Notes under the pieces: generated by a model | Told to the model about the DNA's origin: nothing | Databases searched by the model: none | What the model saw: only the letters and a program-made list of their open reading frames with translations | Shown here: positions 1-9,352 of the stretch, in pieces | Position numbering within the stretch: the first letter of the stretch is position 1 | Layout: each line of letters opens with the position of its first letter | Program-made: the position numbers and the translations under genes | Assembly (NCBI GenBank): GCA_963573305.1 | Contig: OY754337.1 | Span: 74,222,594-74,286,593 of the forward strand | Length of the DNA: 64,000 bases | Direction: 5' to 3' | DNA from: Pyrrhosoma nymphula | Taxonomy: Eukaryota; Arthropoda; Insecta; Odonata; Coenagrionidae

Positions 1-1179
1 TTTATTTGCCAATTGCTCTCCTCTTTATCTACAATAAAAATGCATATTTTTGCAGCTAATTCTCGAGCAGAAAGTAGGGTGGCGAAGACCACTTGGGTCC
101 TGAATCTATGTAACCCACTTAAAATGAATACCACCGTGCCCATAGCACGCCTCTCCACCACAGCGCGAATAGGTGATAAGCTCTATGTGCCATGGTCGAC
201 CTAGGTTGAGGCAAATTATACCAAGACTAGATAATGGCAGATTTTGCCGAAACCTAAATCCGTTAATTGAAACTGTGTGTGGAAATTTATAGTGTTTTTT
301 CTTGTGATAATTTTATTATGTCTTTATAACTTGCAAATTATTATTTATATCCTAAAGGGTTATGCAGTTGTTGAAAGGGGAAGGATACAAGAGTATATAA
401 TATACTGTCATCTTGGAGTTGATGTTGTGATCATTTAATATAAGATGGCCTCCAAGTACGAATATGAAGTATCGTATCGCCACCAGCATAAAATTAGTGC
501 ATCTCTACGTGAAACCGATTAAGAAGTTAGGTTGTAGGTTTGTTTGGAAGCACATTGATTTATTCGAGGGATTGGACTATTAATTGAACTGAATTCATAA
601 AGGTAAAATTTTGTATGATTCAATTTGTGAATTATTGAAAGCTGTGTATGTCAAAGAAAGTGTATGAATATCTCCAAAATATGAATGCAAATGCCTACAA
701 AAGAGGTTACAGGAAAACATAGCACCAAAGTCTGAGTATTATTGGCCTAAGTAACGTTCCATTAAATTTCGGGACGACATAAATTTTAAGTGATAGCTGA
801 GTCAGTGCCTTCTGCAATAAGTGATCCATAATGAAGTTACCATTTTCGTTTATTTGTTTCATAAATTGTATTTATTTCTAATTATGCACTAATTCATAAG
901 GGTACGTTTCATGCCATAATTATGGTCCCTCTTAACTTACTAGTTACCTCTTTAATTTAGGATTAAAGGTCTATCATGATCTGATATCAATCCGAAGATT
1001 GATTTTCTTCTACTCTTCACTAGACTCATCTACCAGTTAAACTTAAAGCCAACTGAGAATGCCATGTGGAGAGCTGGTTAATATTACTTCCATCCATCGG
1101 ATTTAACATAAAACGGTGGTCCTCCTTCGGTCACTTTTCTATAAGAGGAGGCTAATTCCGACGCACAGTTTCTCTAAAT
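1..1179. other. unassigned AT-rich DNA
   Basis: No homology-bearing reading frame, RNA gene or repeat structure was recognised. The only ORF (positions 13-204) is short and its translation resembles nothing I know. Confidence 0.4.
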
Positions 1180-1759
1180 TCTCCACGTAATACTTCCCTT
1201 ACCATATTGGCTTCAAATGACCCTAGGTGTCAGTCGCTTCCCCCATTCAACTGAGTAATCTCCTTATCTGGTGAATTTATTAATGTAAATATCTGCTCTA
1301 GTTCTGCATTACTTTGCATTAACTGGGCTCCCAATGCAAACAGTAGTGTTTTTGAGTGTTCTTTGCTAAACCACAGTCATTGTGATTTCATAGGTTTCAG
1401 AACCGCATAAAAACCGTCTATGAGGGAGGAATATGTTTTTGCAGTCTTTTGCCGTCTCAAGGTCTCCATTTCGAGGTGGCAAGAGGTTGAGATCCCGAAA
1501 AAACATATTCTTCCCTCATACACGGTTTTTGTGCGGCTCGGAAACCTATGAAATCACAATGATTGTGGTTTAGAAAAGAACACTCAAAAACACTACGGTT
1601 TGCATTGGGAGCCAAGTTAATGTAAAGTAATGCGGAACTAGAGCAGAAATTTACATTAATAAATTCACCAGATAAGGAGATTACTCAGTTAAATGAGGGA
1701 AGCAACTGACACCTGGGGTCATTTGAAGCCAATTTGGTAAGGGAAGTATTACCTGGAGA
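1180..1759. repeat. large imperfect palindrome (foldback)
   Basis: Positions 1180-1440 pair with 1499-1759 as inverted arms of about 261 bp. Paired positions sum to a constant 2939 at both the outer and inner ends I checked, so the arms carry no net indel. They are diverged by point changes. The 58-bp centre (1441-1498) is itself partly self-complementary. No coding sequence, clear terminal signature or target duplication was found, so the class is unknown. A foldback or MITE-like insertion or an old inverted duplication would both fit. Confidence 0.75.
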
Positions 1760-3481
1760 AATGAGAATTGCTTCTCAGCATTTCAGTAGTGAAAGTTTTT
1801 CATGGCAAATAAAGAAGTGCTCTCTACTTAATAAGTATGTAGTCACATATGCTATCCTAATTTTCCATTCCAACATGTTTCTTTTTTGAGATGCACAAAT
1901 CTCACAGTGATCCTGCTAAATTTTAGTGCTGACAGTATCAATGTCAGTGGGGATATAAAATAATATCGAAGACGTAATTTCCTCCTTAGTGAACTATTAT
2001 TGGATAAGTTGCCTCATTTATTGGTCATACTCGATTTCAATAAACTCACAGCCGATTTTTAATTGCGTCAGTCATTGCGGATTAACCTGATTGATTTTTC
2101 TTAATCAATTGTACTGGAATACAGCATGCGGTATGGGTCATAATTGCAAGTTATGCCAGCTCATATCTGATAGTGGAATACATCACTGCCGTGCCTACGC
2201 ATATGTCACGAGCAATCAGTGTAGACAGTGTAGATTTGTAGAACGGCAAATCCTTGTGCATGGCGAGCCATTGAATAGTTTACTACCATTTACTCAACAA
2301 CACTGAGCTGCAGTTATGAATTGTACTGAGTGCATGAATTATGGTAAAAGTAGGACAGTTCTTTTGTATATAGTACCCTAGGTAAGGCTCAAAAATAAAA
2401 ATATCTTTATTCTTTCTTGCTCGACTTTACCTAAATTCTACTGTGATAGCTTTATATTTCTACACAAATTATGCTCTCTCCTCTACTAAAATTAATATTA
2501 TTTTTGAAAATATAACCACAAATATGTCTCAAATGGAACTTCGCTTTTGATATTTTTTTAACTTAGTGCATACGTTTTCTCCAAATAGGTAATCATTGTT
2601 AGTTGTAGTATTGGTTGTAAAACGAAAGTGTTGAACTGCAACCTGATTGAAGTATTGCCATGTTCATTTTTAAAAAAATAATTAAGAATACGGACCGCGT
2701 TGAGAGCTTCGTTGACAGGACTGAGAATGATGGTGAGAGTTGGAGGATATTGATGCATAAAAGTGGGCGGTGTGGACCAAGCGAGGAAAGAATTCCGGTG
2801 GCGTGCGGACCCAGGAATGGAAAACTTGCCTCATGCATATTAAACATGCCACGTGCCATTTTTCGTTCTCACCGTACGTCGGATGTGACGACAAGAGTGT
2901 AAAAATGAAGAATAGGAACATTGGCGTATAAAACATGGAACATATCGCAAGGCGGAGAATGTTTGTGATCATCAAATGTACACATGGAATAGATAATGGG
3001 AAACTCTTCAAAGGATATCGACTATGAAACATTCATGTTTTGTGCCCGCCCTTTGGGATCTATTTTTTAGAATGCGGAGTTAAGATCCGTCAATATGTTC
3101 CGCTAATACCTCTCATCCCGAACCGATTCCCACTGGGCCCTGTACTTTGTGAAGCCCCGCTTCATCTCACCTCTGGACCGCTCCTCTCCATTCATGCAGT
3201 TTTAATCACGTCGATGGAAAGGGAATGAATCCGGCTACATTTTTAATTGGGTAGCGTGGCGGGGGTGGGGGAAGGGCAGGTAAATCTGAACTCTCGCTCG
3301 GCATGTACTCTTTACATCACACGAGATGTAAAGCAGGAGATTGATTTGTAAATAATAACCCGAGAATGTGCACTTTCCGACACACCCTGTATGATTCATT
3401 TAGATGAACAGTTCATACATGATTTTACATGATTAACTCTATAATTATACATACATATATTTTGATTTCTCGACCTATTTA
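1760..3481. other. unassigned DNA with a small hairpin
   Basis: No recognisable gene. An 8-bp perfect stem lies at 3311-3318 and 3325-3332 with a 6-nt loop. The motif ACACCCTGTA at 3382-3391 is the reverse of TACAGGGTGT seen at 13463. Such ends occur on some arthropod repeats as I recall, but I could not define an element here. Confidence 0.4.
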
Positions 3482-3540
3482 ATTTATGTTATAAATATTA
3501 GGAACTTAGGTAAAATAAAAATGCAAAACTTCAGTCAAAC

Positions 3541-3662
3541 TTAGTTTGGAGGGGTGATCCTCCGATTCGTCCGAGTGCTGTTGCTTCTGTCTGCACGTGG
3601 CAGACAGTAAGTGCGAAATGACCTTTGCCGTCGAAGCACGTAAAACAAAAATACTACTACTA
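3541..3662. mobile_element. 122-bp SINE-like insertion with target duplication
   Basis: The sequence is flanked by the repeat TTCAGTCAA (3530-3538 and 3663-3671). The empty site can be inferred because the partner arm at 4554-4650 lacks this block. It contains a GGAGG/CCTCC hairpin (3548-3563) and a perfect 8-bp stem with 5-nt loop (3587-3607). The right end is A-rich with an ACT repeat. There is a weak pol III box B-like string near 3564, but no convincing tRNA or 5S head. The parent RNA is unknown. Confidence 0.55.
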
Positions 3663-3667
3663 TTCAG

Positions 3668-3706
3668 TCAACGTTTCGGATATCTTATACGCTCATCCTC
3701 AGGGTT
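3668..3706 (-). ncRNA. hammerhead-ribozyme-like motif, left arm
   Basis: Read on the minus strand, the core CTGAGGA is followed by TG, an irregular hairpin and CCGAAACGTT. CUGANGA and GAAAC are the two conserved boxes of the hammerhead core, and GUU would be the cleavage triplet. Stem II is poor (about five of six pairs with extra bulged bases) and stem I has only one clear pair. It is probably an inactive relic. Its partner lies at 4554-4595 in the opposite orientation. Confidence 0.4.
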
Positions 3707-4154
3707 ATGATGACTGATGTTGAATGGTGAAAAACTTTGCCTTCAATCATTTTTTGAAAACAGTATGGTTTTATATCTACAATAATAATTACCGATGTGT
3801 TTATACAATTTTTTATTATATCAATCGAATTTCGTATCTTGATCGAAGTTCCGAAATTATTGCTTAAAAGTAACCATTTTTTGCAATATTTTATCGTTTT
3901 TGAGTCATCATCCCCATGACGAACATACTTAATGTTTAAGTCGAGATTCCTTGTATGTCCATTAACTCAATCAAAAATTCCACTAAATAATATATGAATG
4001 GTTTATTGCAATGTATTAATGTTGATTTGTTTCCTTCCAGTTGATATTCAACGGATCCTTCTCTATTATTTATAATAAACAGTCGTTAAAAAGAAATATG
4101 TATAGATATCTTCAAGATTTTTTTGATATCTTTCTTCAGATCATGCTATTAAAC

Positions 4155-4355
4155 ATGGATACAAGAATGCAAGCCATAAACAATGGCCACTCATTTAATT
4201 TCGAAGAAGCTAATTTTATAGATTCAGAACAAAATTTATCAAAAAAGGTTATTCAAATAAATGCTCCATATTTCCAAAAACAAAAACGTTATAATAAAAG
4301 GACAGACATCTCCAATATAATTAAAATTCACCATAATTTAATAAATGAAACAATT
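4155..4355 (+). pseudogene. PLE C-terminal GIY-YIG region, decayed
   Basis: The open frame runs 4041-4502 (153 codons), but only the part from about Met39 looks like protein. The stretch NNGHSFNFEEANFIDSE, then QKQKRYNKRTDISN, resembles the region after the GIY-YIG core of Penelope-like proteins (a GH-x-hydrophobic-F motif, then a D-x-E acidic step, then a basic I/L-x-K-Q segment). The GIY and YIG strands and the whole reverse transcriptase are absent. Flanking hammerhead-like arms support the PLE assignment. I regard it as a dead fragment, not a host gene. Confidence 0.5.
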
Positions 4356-4553
4356 GTTGAACAAAGAAATAAACCAAGCAGCGAAATTACAAATTTAAAT
4401 AAAATATCAACAAACTTAAAAGATAATGTAATATTGAAGATGTCTGTGTATACTATTCTTTTTAATGACTGTGTATTATATATTTTAAGCCATACTTTTT
4501 AAAAATAGGATTGTAGACAAAACATTTATAATGATGTAACATCATTCATTACA

Positions 4554-4595
4554 GCCATGAGGATGGATATATAGTTATATATCCGAAACGTTGGC
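4554..4595 (+). ncRNA. hammerhead-ribozyme-like motif, right arm
   Basis: The core ATGAGGA (first C changed to A) is followed by an unpaired T, a strong GGATATATA/TATATATCC stem, then GAAACGTT. Stem I is GCC/GGC (4554-4556 with 4593-4595). The order matches the minimal type I hammerheads known from PLE terminal repeats. The change at the catalytic C3 position would be expected to abolish cleavage. Confidence 0.45.
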
Positions 4596-4650
4596 GGAAG
4601 TTTTGCATTTTTATATAGCTTAAACTCCTGATATTTATTTCTATAATTAT

Positions 4651-7000
4651 ATTCTGTTACATTGGTGTATCTCAATCTTAAATGTTATATTGCTGACCAA
4701 ACACCGTATTCAAAAAGACCAACAGAACAGAAAAGCCGTAGGCTGGATTTCATCCGCGACATAGGGCTTTAAAGCATATTAGGGCTTGTTATCAACCTGT
4801 CTGCCGCATTTGGCTTAAAAATTAATAAAACACTATACATTAAATAGTGTTTCCCTCTACTCATCTAAAATTTGAGTTGAAAATTTCTCCTGCATTGTTT
4901 TCGTATATGCTCCTTAGTCCCCTGCTTACCTCCATAAAACATTGGTTTTGGCTCTTCTATTAATAATTCTATCATGAATTTCATTAAGTTTAGAAGCGGA
5001 AAAATTATTGACTAGTGTAACCGATTAGACAAATCAATAATTTTCATCGATTTTATCGCTTTTTTCCCATTTAAATAATGAAACCTGCTGATATATTCTA
5101 GGTTTATTTTCAAGATAAGCAAGATATATTATTCAGTTATTTTTTTGTAAGCCATTCAATTAAGAAAACCATTTTTGTGTATCCTGCGCTGCGGTTTCTA
5201 CATTGCATTTGAATTTTGAAATTCACGCAATCTTTAAATTAAATTATATAACCTACCCATTTTAGTGTAATTCTATTGATATTCCACTTTATATTACTGT
5301 TTTTACTCCTCTACGTGCAATTTATCAAGAAGAAACTACATGACTTAGGAATCTCCAATCCCAAACCCAAGTCTCCAATTTGACAGTGAGTAATTCAGTC
5401 CCACAACCAGTCGGAATCCGAATCTTGGTCGTATACAATGCTATTTTAATAACCAATTTCAGCACATTTGATTGGTGTTGCATCTGGCGCTTGACTGCAT
5501 ACCATTTTTATTCTTCATTACCTCTATGAATAAAAAATTTAATGTCACTGCTTCATGAAACTATAGGAAGTTCCTCATGATAATAAGAAATAGTAAGTAT
5601 AGTTCATTCATTTTTTATTGATCGATTACTAAGTCTATTTAACGCCTTTAGCTAGCAACAAACGGTGTTAAAAACACTAATAGGTGAACATTACGAATCC
5701 ATATCATGTAAGGGACTCCAAAGCTGCTGATTATGCCACTATACCTTAGGAATGGCATTATGTGCGTCGAAAGCATTCGGTCAATGAAACATGTGTATAA
5801 ATATAATAACAATGCGTGTTTATTAACTTCACGATGCTTGCTATAATTTACTCGGATAGCAGGACGAAATTCAACTATTTAACTCGGATAAATGCCATTT
5901 TTCTCAACAGGTTGCGGAGTATCGCATGTATGTTTTCGGACAACCAAGGTAGTTGGTAATTAGGTGAGGTTTCCGACAGATGAGGCCGTCTGCGCCACTA
6001 GAACAGGATGGATAGGCAGTTAGAGAAAGGATGATCGTGGTAATTGAGGAAGAGTGGAGATGAACTCGTCGTCATTATCAGCCTGCTCTTAACGAAAGGG
6101 CGGCGAGGGATCAACATTTCCACATCCCACTCGACGGACGGAGTACTGATTTCGAAATGTTCTCCACAAAGCACTTAATCAGGGATCAGAGGTAGGAACA
6201 TGATTTATTGATTCTTTCGCGTTTTCGTTATCGTCATCACAAACGCAAACCGCTGTAGAAGGGTAAAGCTTAAAGTTACTACCTGAAGGCAGTTTAAGCG
6301 AAGTATCAATTCGCCTACAACTTGGTGAATTTTACCTCATTAAAAAAATAATCTTTCCAATGATATCTAACTACTAACCCCTTGCTGAACTTCTTTTCGA
6401 GCAACTTGTCCAAAAATATTTGCTGTTTTGCATGGGATAGATTACGGCTGTGCGCTCCAGAGGGAGAATATTGAAAAAATTAGGAATTTATAACAGCCTA
6501 GATTGCGTTAAAAAACAAACGGTGTTTAGTTTGTGTGTTTTCTCACCATTTTAAAACATAATCAGTTACTCATTGCAGTAATTTTTACAGAATCGCAAAA
6601 TAACCTTCGGTTATGAAGGCGATTTCACCGTATGGCGTGAAGAAATGAGTCAAGTGAGAGATTAATGAAGTTATATTTATTTAATTACTGAGAACTTTTG
6701 TCATATATAACTATTTGATGCCATAACTATTCCAATATTTAAATCATGCTTCTTATAGACGCTGAAATGAAAAAAATAAAGTTTGAATGTGGTCTCCATT
6801 ATGAATAAGGAAATATCTCGCTTTTACTTGAGAACGCACTAAATCAGTCAAAATTAGTTTTTTTTTAAGCGTGGTACGAAATTTGAAGAATGACAATCAC
6901 ATCGCTCTCTTTAGCGCTATTGAAATACAGCTATAACGCGTTTTCTCGCATTAAGGAAAAGCGTGATCGCGCCGGTGAATTCTGCTGAAAATCTCCGTCA
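4651..7000. other. unassigned AT-rich DNA
   Basis: I see no reading frame with recognisable similarity, no RNA gene and no clear repeat boundary in this stretch. Confidence 0.4.
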
Positions 7001-7600
7001 ACGCAGGGATTTCAACTAGGGTCCTTAGTAGTGCAAAACCGGTACTTCAACACCCCGAACCCTTTGCCTTTTATATGTGGGGGAACAAAGGCGAGTTTCA
7101 CCCCGAAGTCCAACTCGACAGTAATTTTTCAGCAAGCCGCCGGGGGCAGCACCGACCGCTGCGTGGATCCAATCTGGAACGCTGGCTGGGAGGGGAGGTT
7201 GAATGGGACTGGAAGGGGGTTTAATGGGGCTGGAAGGGGGTGAATGGGCCCCAGACGCCCTGCCCTCTCTTTTTACCCTCCCCTCCCTTCCGGATAGATT
7301 AAGGAAAGGAGGGATCGTAGGCCCTTAAGAAAACTCCAGGGGGGATAGGGGTGTTAGATGGCGGGGTAAGGAGGGGGTCGTGCGCGACACCGCTTTCCAA
7401 TTAAGGGACAACACCAGCAGGGGCGTTGGCGCCCGTTCGCATCTTCGCGTTAATCCAGAGTCAGCGCCGCAGGGTGGAAGGAAGGGGAACTAAAGATGAA
7501 TCCACAGGGGAAAGGGATTGGTAGGTAGGGGTCTGCTGACCTCCGACTAGGTTTACCAACTCCACAAGGGTTGACTCCAGGAGTAGTCCATTCCAACCGA
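7001..7600. other. GC-rich, G-run-bearing island with short tandem repeat
   Basis: A GC-rich patch in otherwise AT-rich DNA. Positions 7202-7249 hold two and a half copies of a 20-21 bp unit (AATGGGRCTGGAAGGGGGT). Several runs of five G could form a G-quadruplex on the plus strand. An ORF at 7031-7243 simply crosses this repeat. No promoter or exon can be demonstrated. Confidence 0.5.
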
Positions 7601-7834
7601 AAGAAACTCTAGGAGATTAAGGATAAAGCATGATTGCAACAACATTAGAAGGCGTATTCTCGACAAATGAGCAACATAAATTCTATAATGTCATCATCAA
7701 TAAACTAAGTCTTCCATTTGGATCACAAGTAAAGTATTTTTCGGGAGCCATAAGGAAAAGAATATTTCCATAATTCAATGAACATGAAGTATATGTATTC
7801 TACTGATAGTTTTTCATAATGATAACCAGTATCC

Positions 7835-7896
7835 TTTTCACCTCAGGAATCTTCCTGATGATGGCTTAGCAGCCGAAACTGGTCATCTTGTGAAAA
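7835..7896 (+). ncRNA. hammerhead-ribozyme-like motif, solo
   Basis: The core CTGATGA (7855-7861) is canonical. It is followed by an extra T, the stem GGC/GCC with a 6-nt loop, then GAAAC and a mini stem III giving GUC (7882-7884), the favoured cleavage triplet. An outer stem I can form between TTTTCAC (7835-7841) and GTGAAAA (7890-7896), but the internal loop between it and the core is large. A type III fold is also possible, because ACCAGT upstream (7825-7830) pairs with ACTGGT. No PLE coding remnant is visible within about 1 kb. Confidence 0.5.
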
Positions 7897-8201
7897 AACA
7901 TCAGTAAATAACGCGAAGTTGTGAACATCAAATAAGCTCGTGGTACAGCTAGTTTAACTGTGATCTCATTAAGTATACCACTTGCGATCAGGCACCAATC
8001 ATTAATATCACGGAATATTGAGATATATTTACGTGATATACAACTGTTATTTGTATTAGTGATTCGCATTCGAAAAAAATTGATCAGTGCAACCAGTCAT
8101 AATTGTAGAGAAAATAGTTTATTAATTTTTATTTAAAACGAAAACTGGAGGAAAAGGCTTCGATCCGGGAGGCAGAAGATTTTGTAATTGTGATTGTCCC
8201 G

Positions 8202-8243
8202 CTCCGGGAGTCTCCCGGAGAATCCGGGGGAGTTGGAAACCCT
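8202..8243. repeat. perfect short palindrome and hAT-like orphan terminus
   Basis: CTCCGGGA (8202-8209) and TCCCGGAG (8213-8220) form a perfect 8-bp stem with 3-nt loop. It is followed by GTTGGAAACCCTG ending at about 8243, which resembles a hAT-type 3' terminal inverted repeat. I could not find the matching CAGGGTTTCC end upstream, so this is at most a solo end. Confidence 0.3.
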
Positions 8244-8770
8244 GCCCCCACCTCAAACCTCCCGCCTCGACCTTCCCCCAGTCATGAACCCTTTATCTCT
8301 GTGGTAACGGAAGTCGGGGCGCACAAATAAACTCGCGGAAAACTGACTCTGGGAAACTGACAAGGGTAGGTCGGTTGGCGATACGTCCCTCCTCTCTTTC
8401 TCACTCACCCCCCGCCTCACTCCTTTCGCCTTCCACCCTGACACCTCTTCAACCGCTGTAATTTCTTTCCGTTCTCGTCCCGGATTCCGCGGGCGTCGCA
8501 TTTATTAGCGTCGAAGATAGTGGGAGCGATAGCAAATGAATGGTGGGGAAAACGATGCGGGGAGAAGCGGAGATAAGAAGTGACAGCGTGGCGCTTAAAA
8601 AATAAATATATCGAGCAGGACATGAATTGGAGAGCGAATTCCGACGTGTACCTTTTTCCAATGCTTCTGCTGATGCGAAGAGCTCGGAGGAATTGTCTTG
8701 GTGTATAACACCAAATGCCTAAAACATCCCTAGCCAGCTTAGTGCCTCGATTGTTGAGCAAGGGCGGGTA
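8244..8770. other. moderately GC-rich stretch, no gene recognised
   Basis: Several overlapping minus-strand ORFs (70-114 codons) exist between 8253 and 8761, but none resembles a known protein and they overlap in different frames, as expected from low stop density in GC-rich DNA. Confidence 0.4.
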
Positions 8771-9066
8771 CTTAGGTTTTTTTTAAATTATGCAGGGCAC
8801 CACGATTTAGGGTGATTGTGAAATTAAATGTATAATTAAAATTTAGCATTGGTCGTTACAATTGGTTCGTGAATGTATGACGTGCTCATGTCAACAACTT
8901 CAATTCGGATCCTTTGAAATGCCCTCATTTTGATTAGTTTCTTTATAAAAAAAAAATTGCTTTTACATTCAGCCATGAGGCTGCTAATATCTTTAAATAC
9001 ATCGTTGAACATAATTTTAGTGTATTTGGGTCTTCTGTTTAATAATAACCGTTCACATTAACATTA

Positions 9067-9103
9067 CCGACGTTTCGTCATTTTTATAGACATATTCAGG
9101 GCT
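9067..9103 (-). ncRNA. hammerhead-like motif, left arm of foldback
   Basis: On the minus strand the order is GCC, CTGAATA, T, GTC...GAC, GAAAC, GTC, GGT. Stem II is three perfect pairs (GUC/GAC), and the GUC triplet and stem I (CC/GG plus a G-U) are in place. The core reads CUGAAUA instead of CUGANGA, so the G8 position is mutated and activity is doubtful. Confidence 0.45.
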
Positions 9104-9266
9104 TTGTATTTATAAGCTTGAGAATTAGCAAGACGAAGTAGAAGGAAACAGAATAACATACATAATGAAAAAATTCTTTTTCTTAGTAATAATATTTTTT
9201 CAATAAGTGTGTTATTCTGTTTTTCTGTACTTCATTCTGTTCATTCTCACGCTTATTAGGACAAAT

Positions 9267-9301
9267 CCCTGAAGATGTCAATAAAAAATGATGAACGCCG
9301 G
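9267..9301 (+). ncRNA. hammerhead-like motif, right arm of foldback
   Basis: CTGAAGA is intact, followed by an extra T and stem II GTC/GAT. The second box has decayed to GAACGCC (one A lost and T changed to C relative to the partner arm's GAAACGTC). Together the two arms preserve every core position, so the ancestral sequence probably had a complete core. Confidence 0.45.
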
Positions 9302-9352
9302 TAATGTTAATGTGAGTGGTGGTTATTAAAAAGAAGACCAATGCTCTAAATA

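Larger units (their letters stand above)
3482..4650 (+). mobile_element. Penelope-like element remnant with inverted terminal arms
   Basis: The left arm (3482-3706, read on the minus strand) and right arm (4554-4650, plus strand) share the same motif order: a hammerhead-like core ending in GAAACGTT, then AAGTTTTGCATTTTTAT, then a CCTRATATTTAT block. Between them lies a decayed frame resembling the C-terminal end of a PLE GIY-YIG protein. The left arm is interrupted by a 122-bp insertion (3541-3662). PLEs are known to carry terminal repeats in tandem or inverted orientation, so the layout fits a 5'-truncated PLE. The family name is an inference from motifs. Confidence 0.6.
9012..9352. repeat. 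foldback element whose two arms each carry a hammerhead-like motif
   Basis: The left arm (9012-9163) is the diverged reverse complement of the right arm (9207-9352), with a spacer of about 43 bp. Each arm has a CCCTGA core and a GAACG or GAAACG box followed by YCGGTAATG. The arms face outward, as in the PLE remnant at 3.5-4.65 kb, but there is no room for coding sequence between them. The best reading is a non-autonomous derivative, or a collapsed inverted pair of PLE terminal repeats. Confidence 0.6.

Noticed and set aside
2091..2306. Cysteine-rich 71-codon frame (C-x-x-C, H-H-C, C-x-x-C)
   Set aside because: No family pattern, no splice context and short; likely chance.
7001..7600. CpG-island-like promoter or first exon
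   Set aside because: GC-rich but dominated by tandem G-runs, with no TATA box, initiator or coding continuation that I can support. The same applies to the other GC-rich patches.
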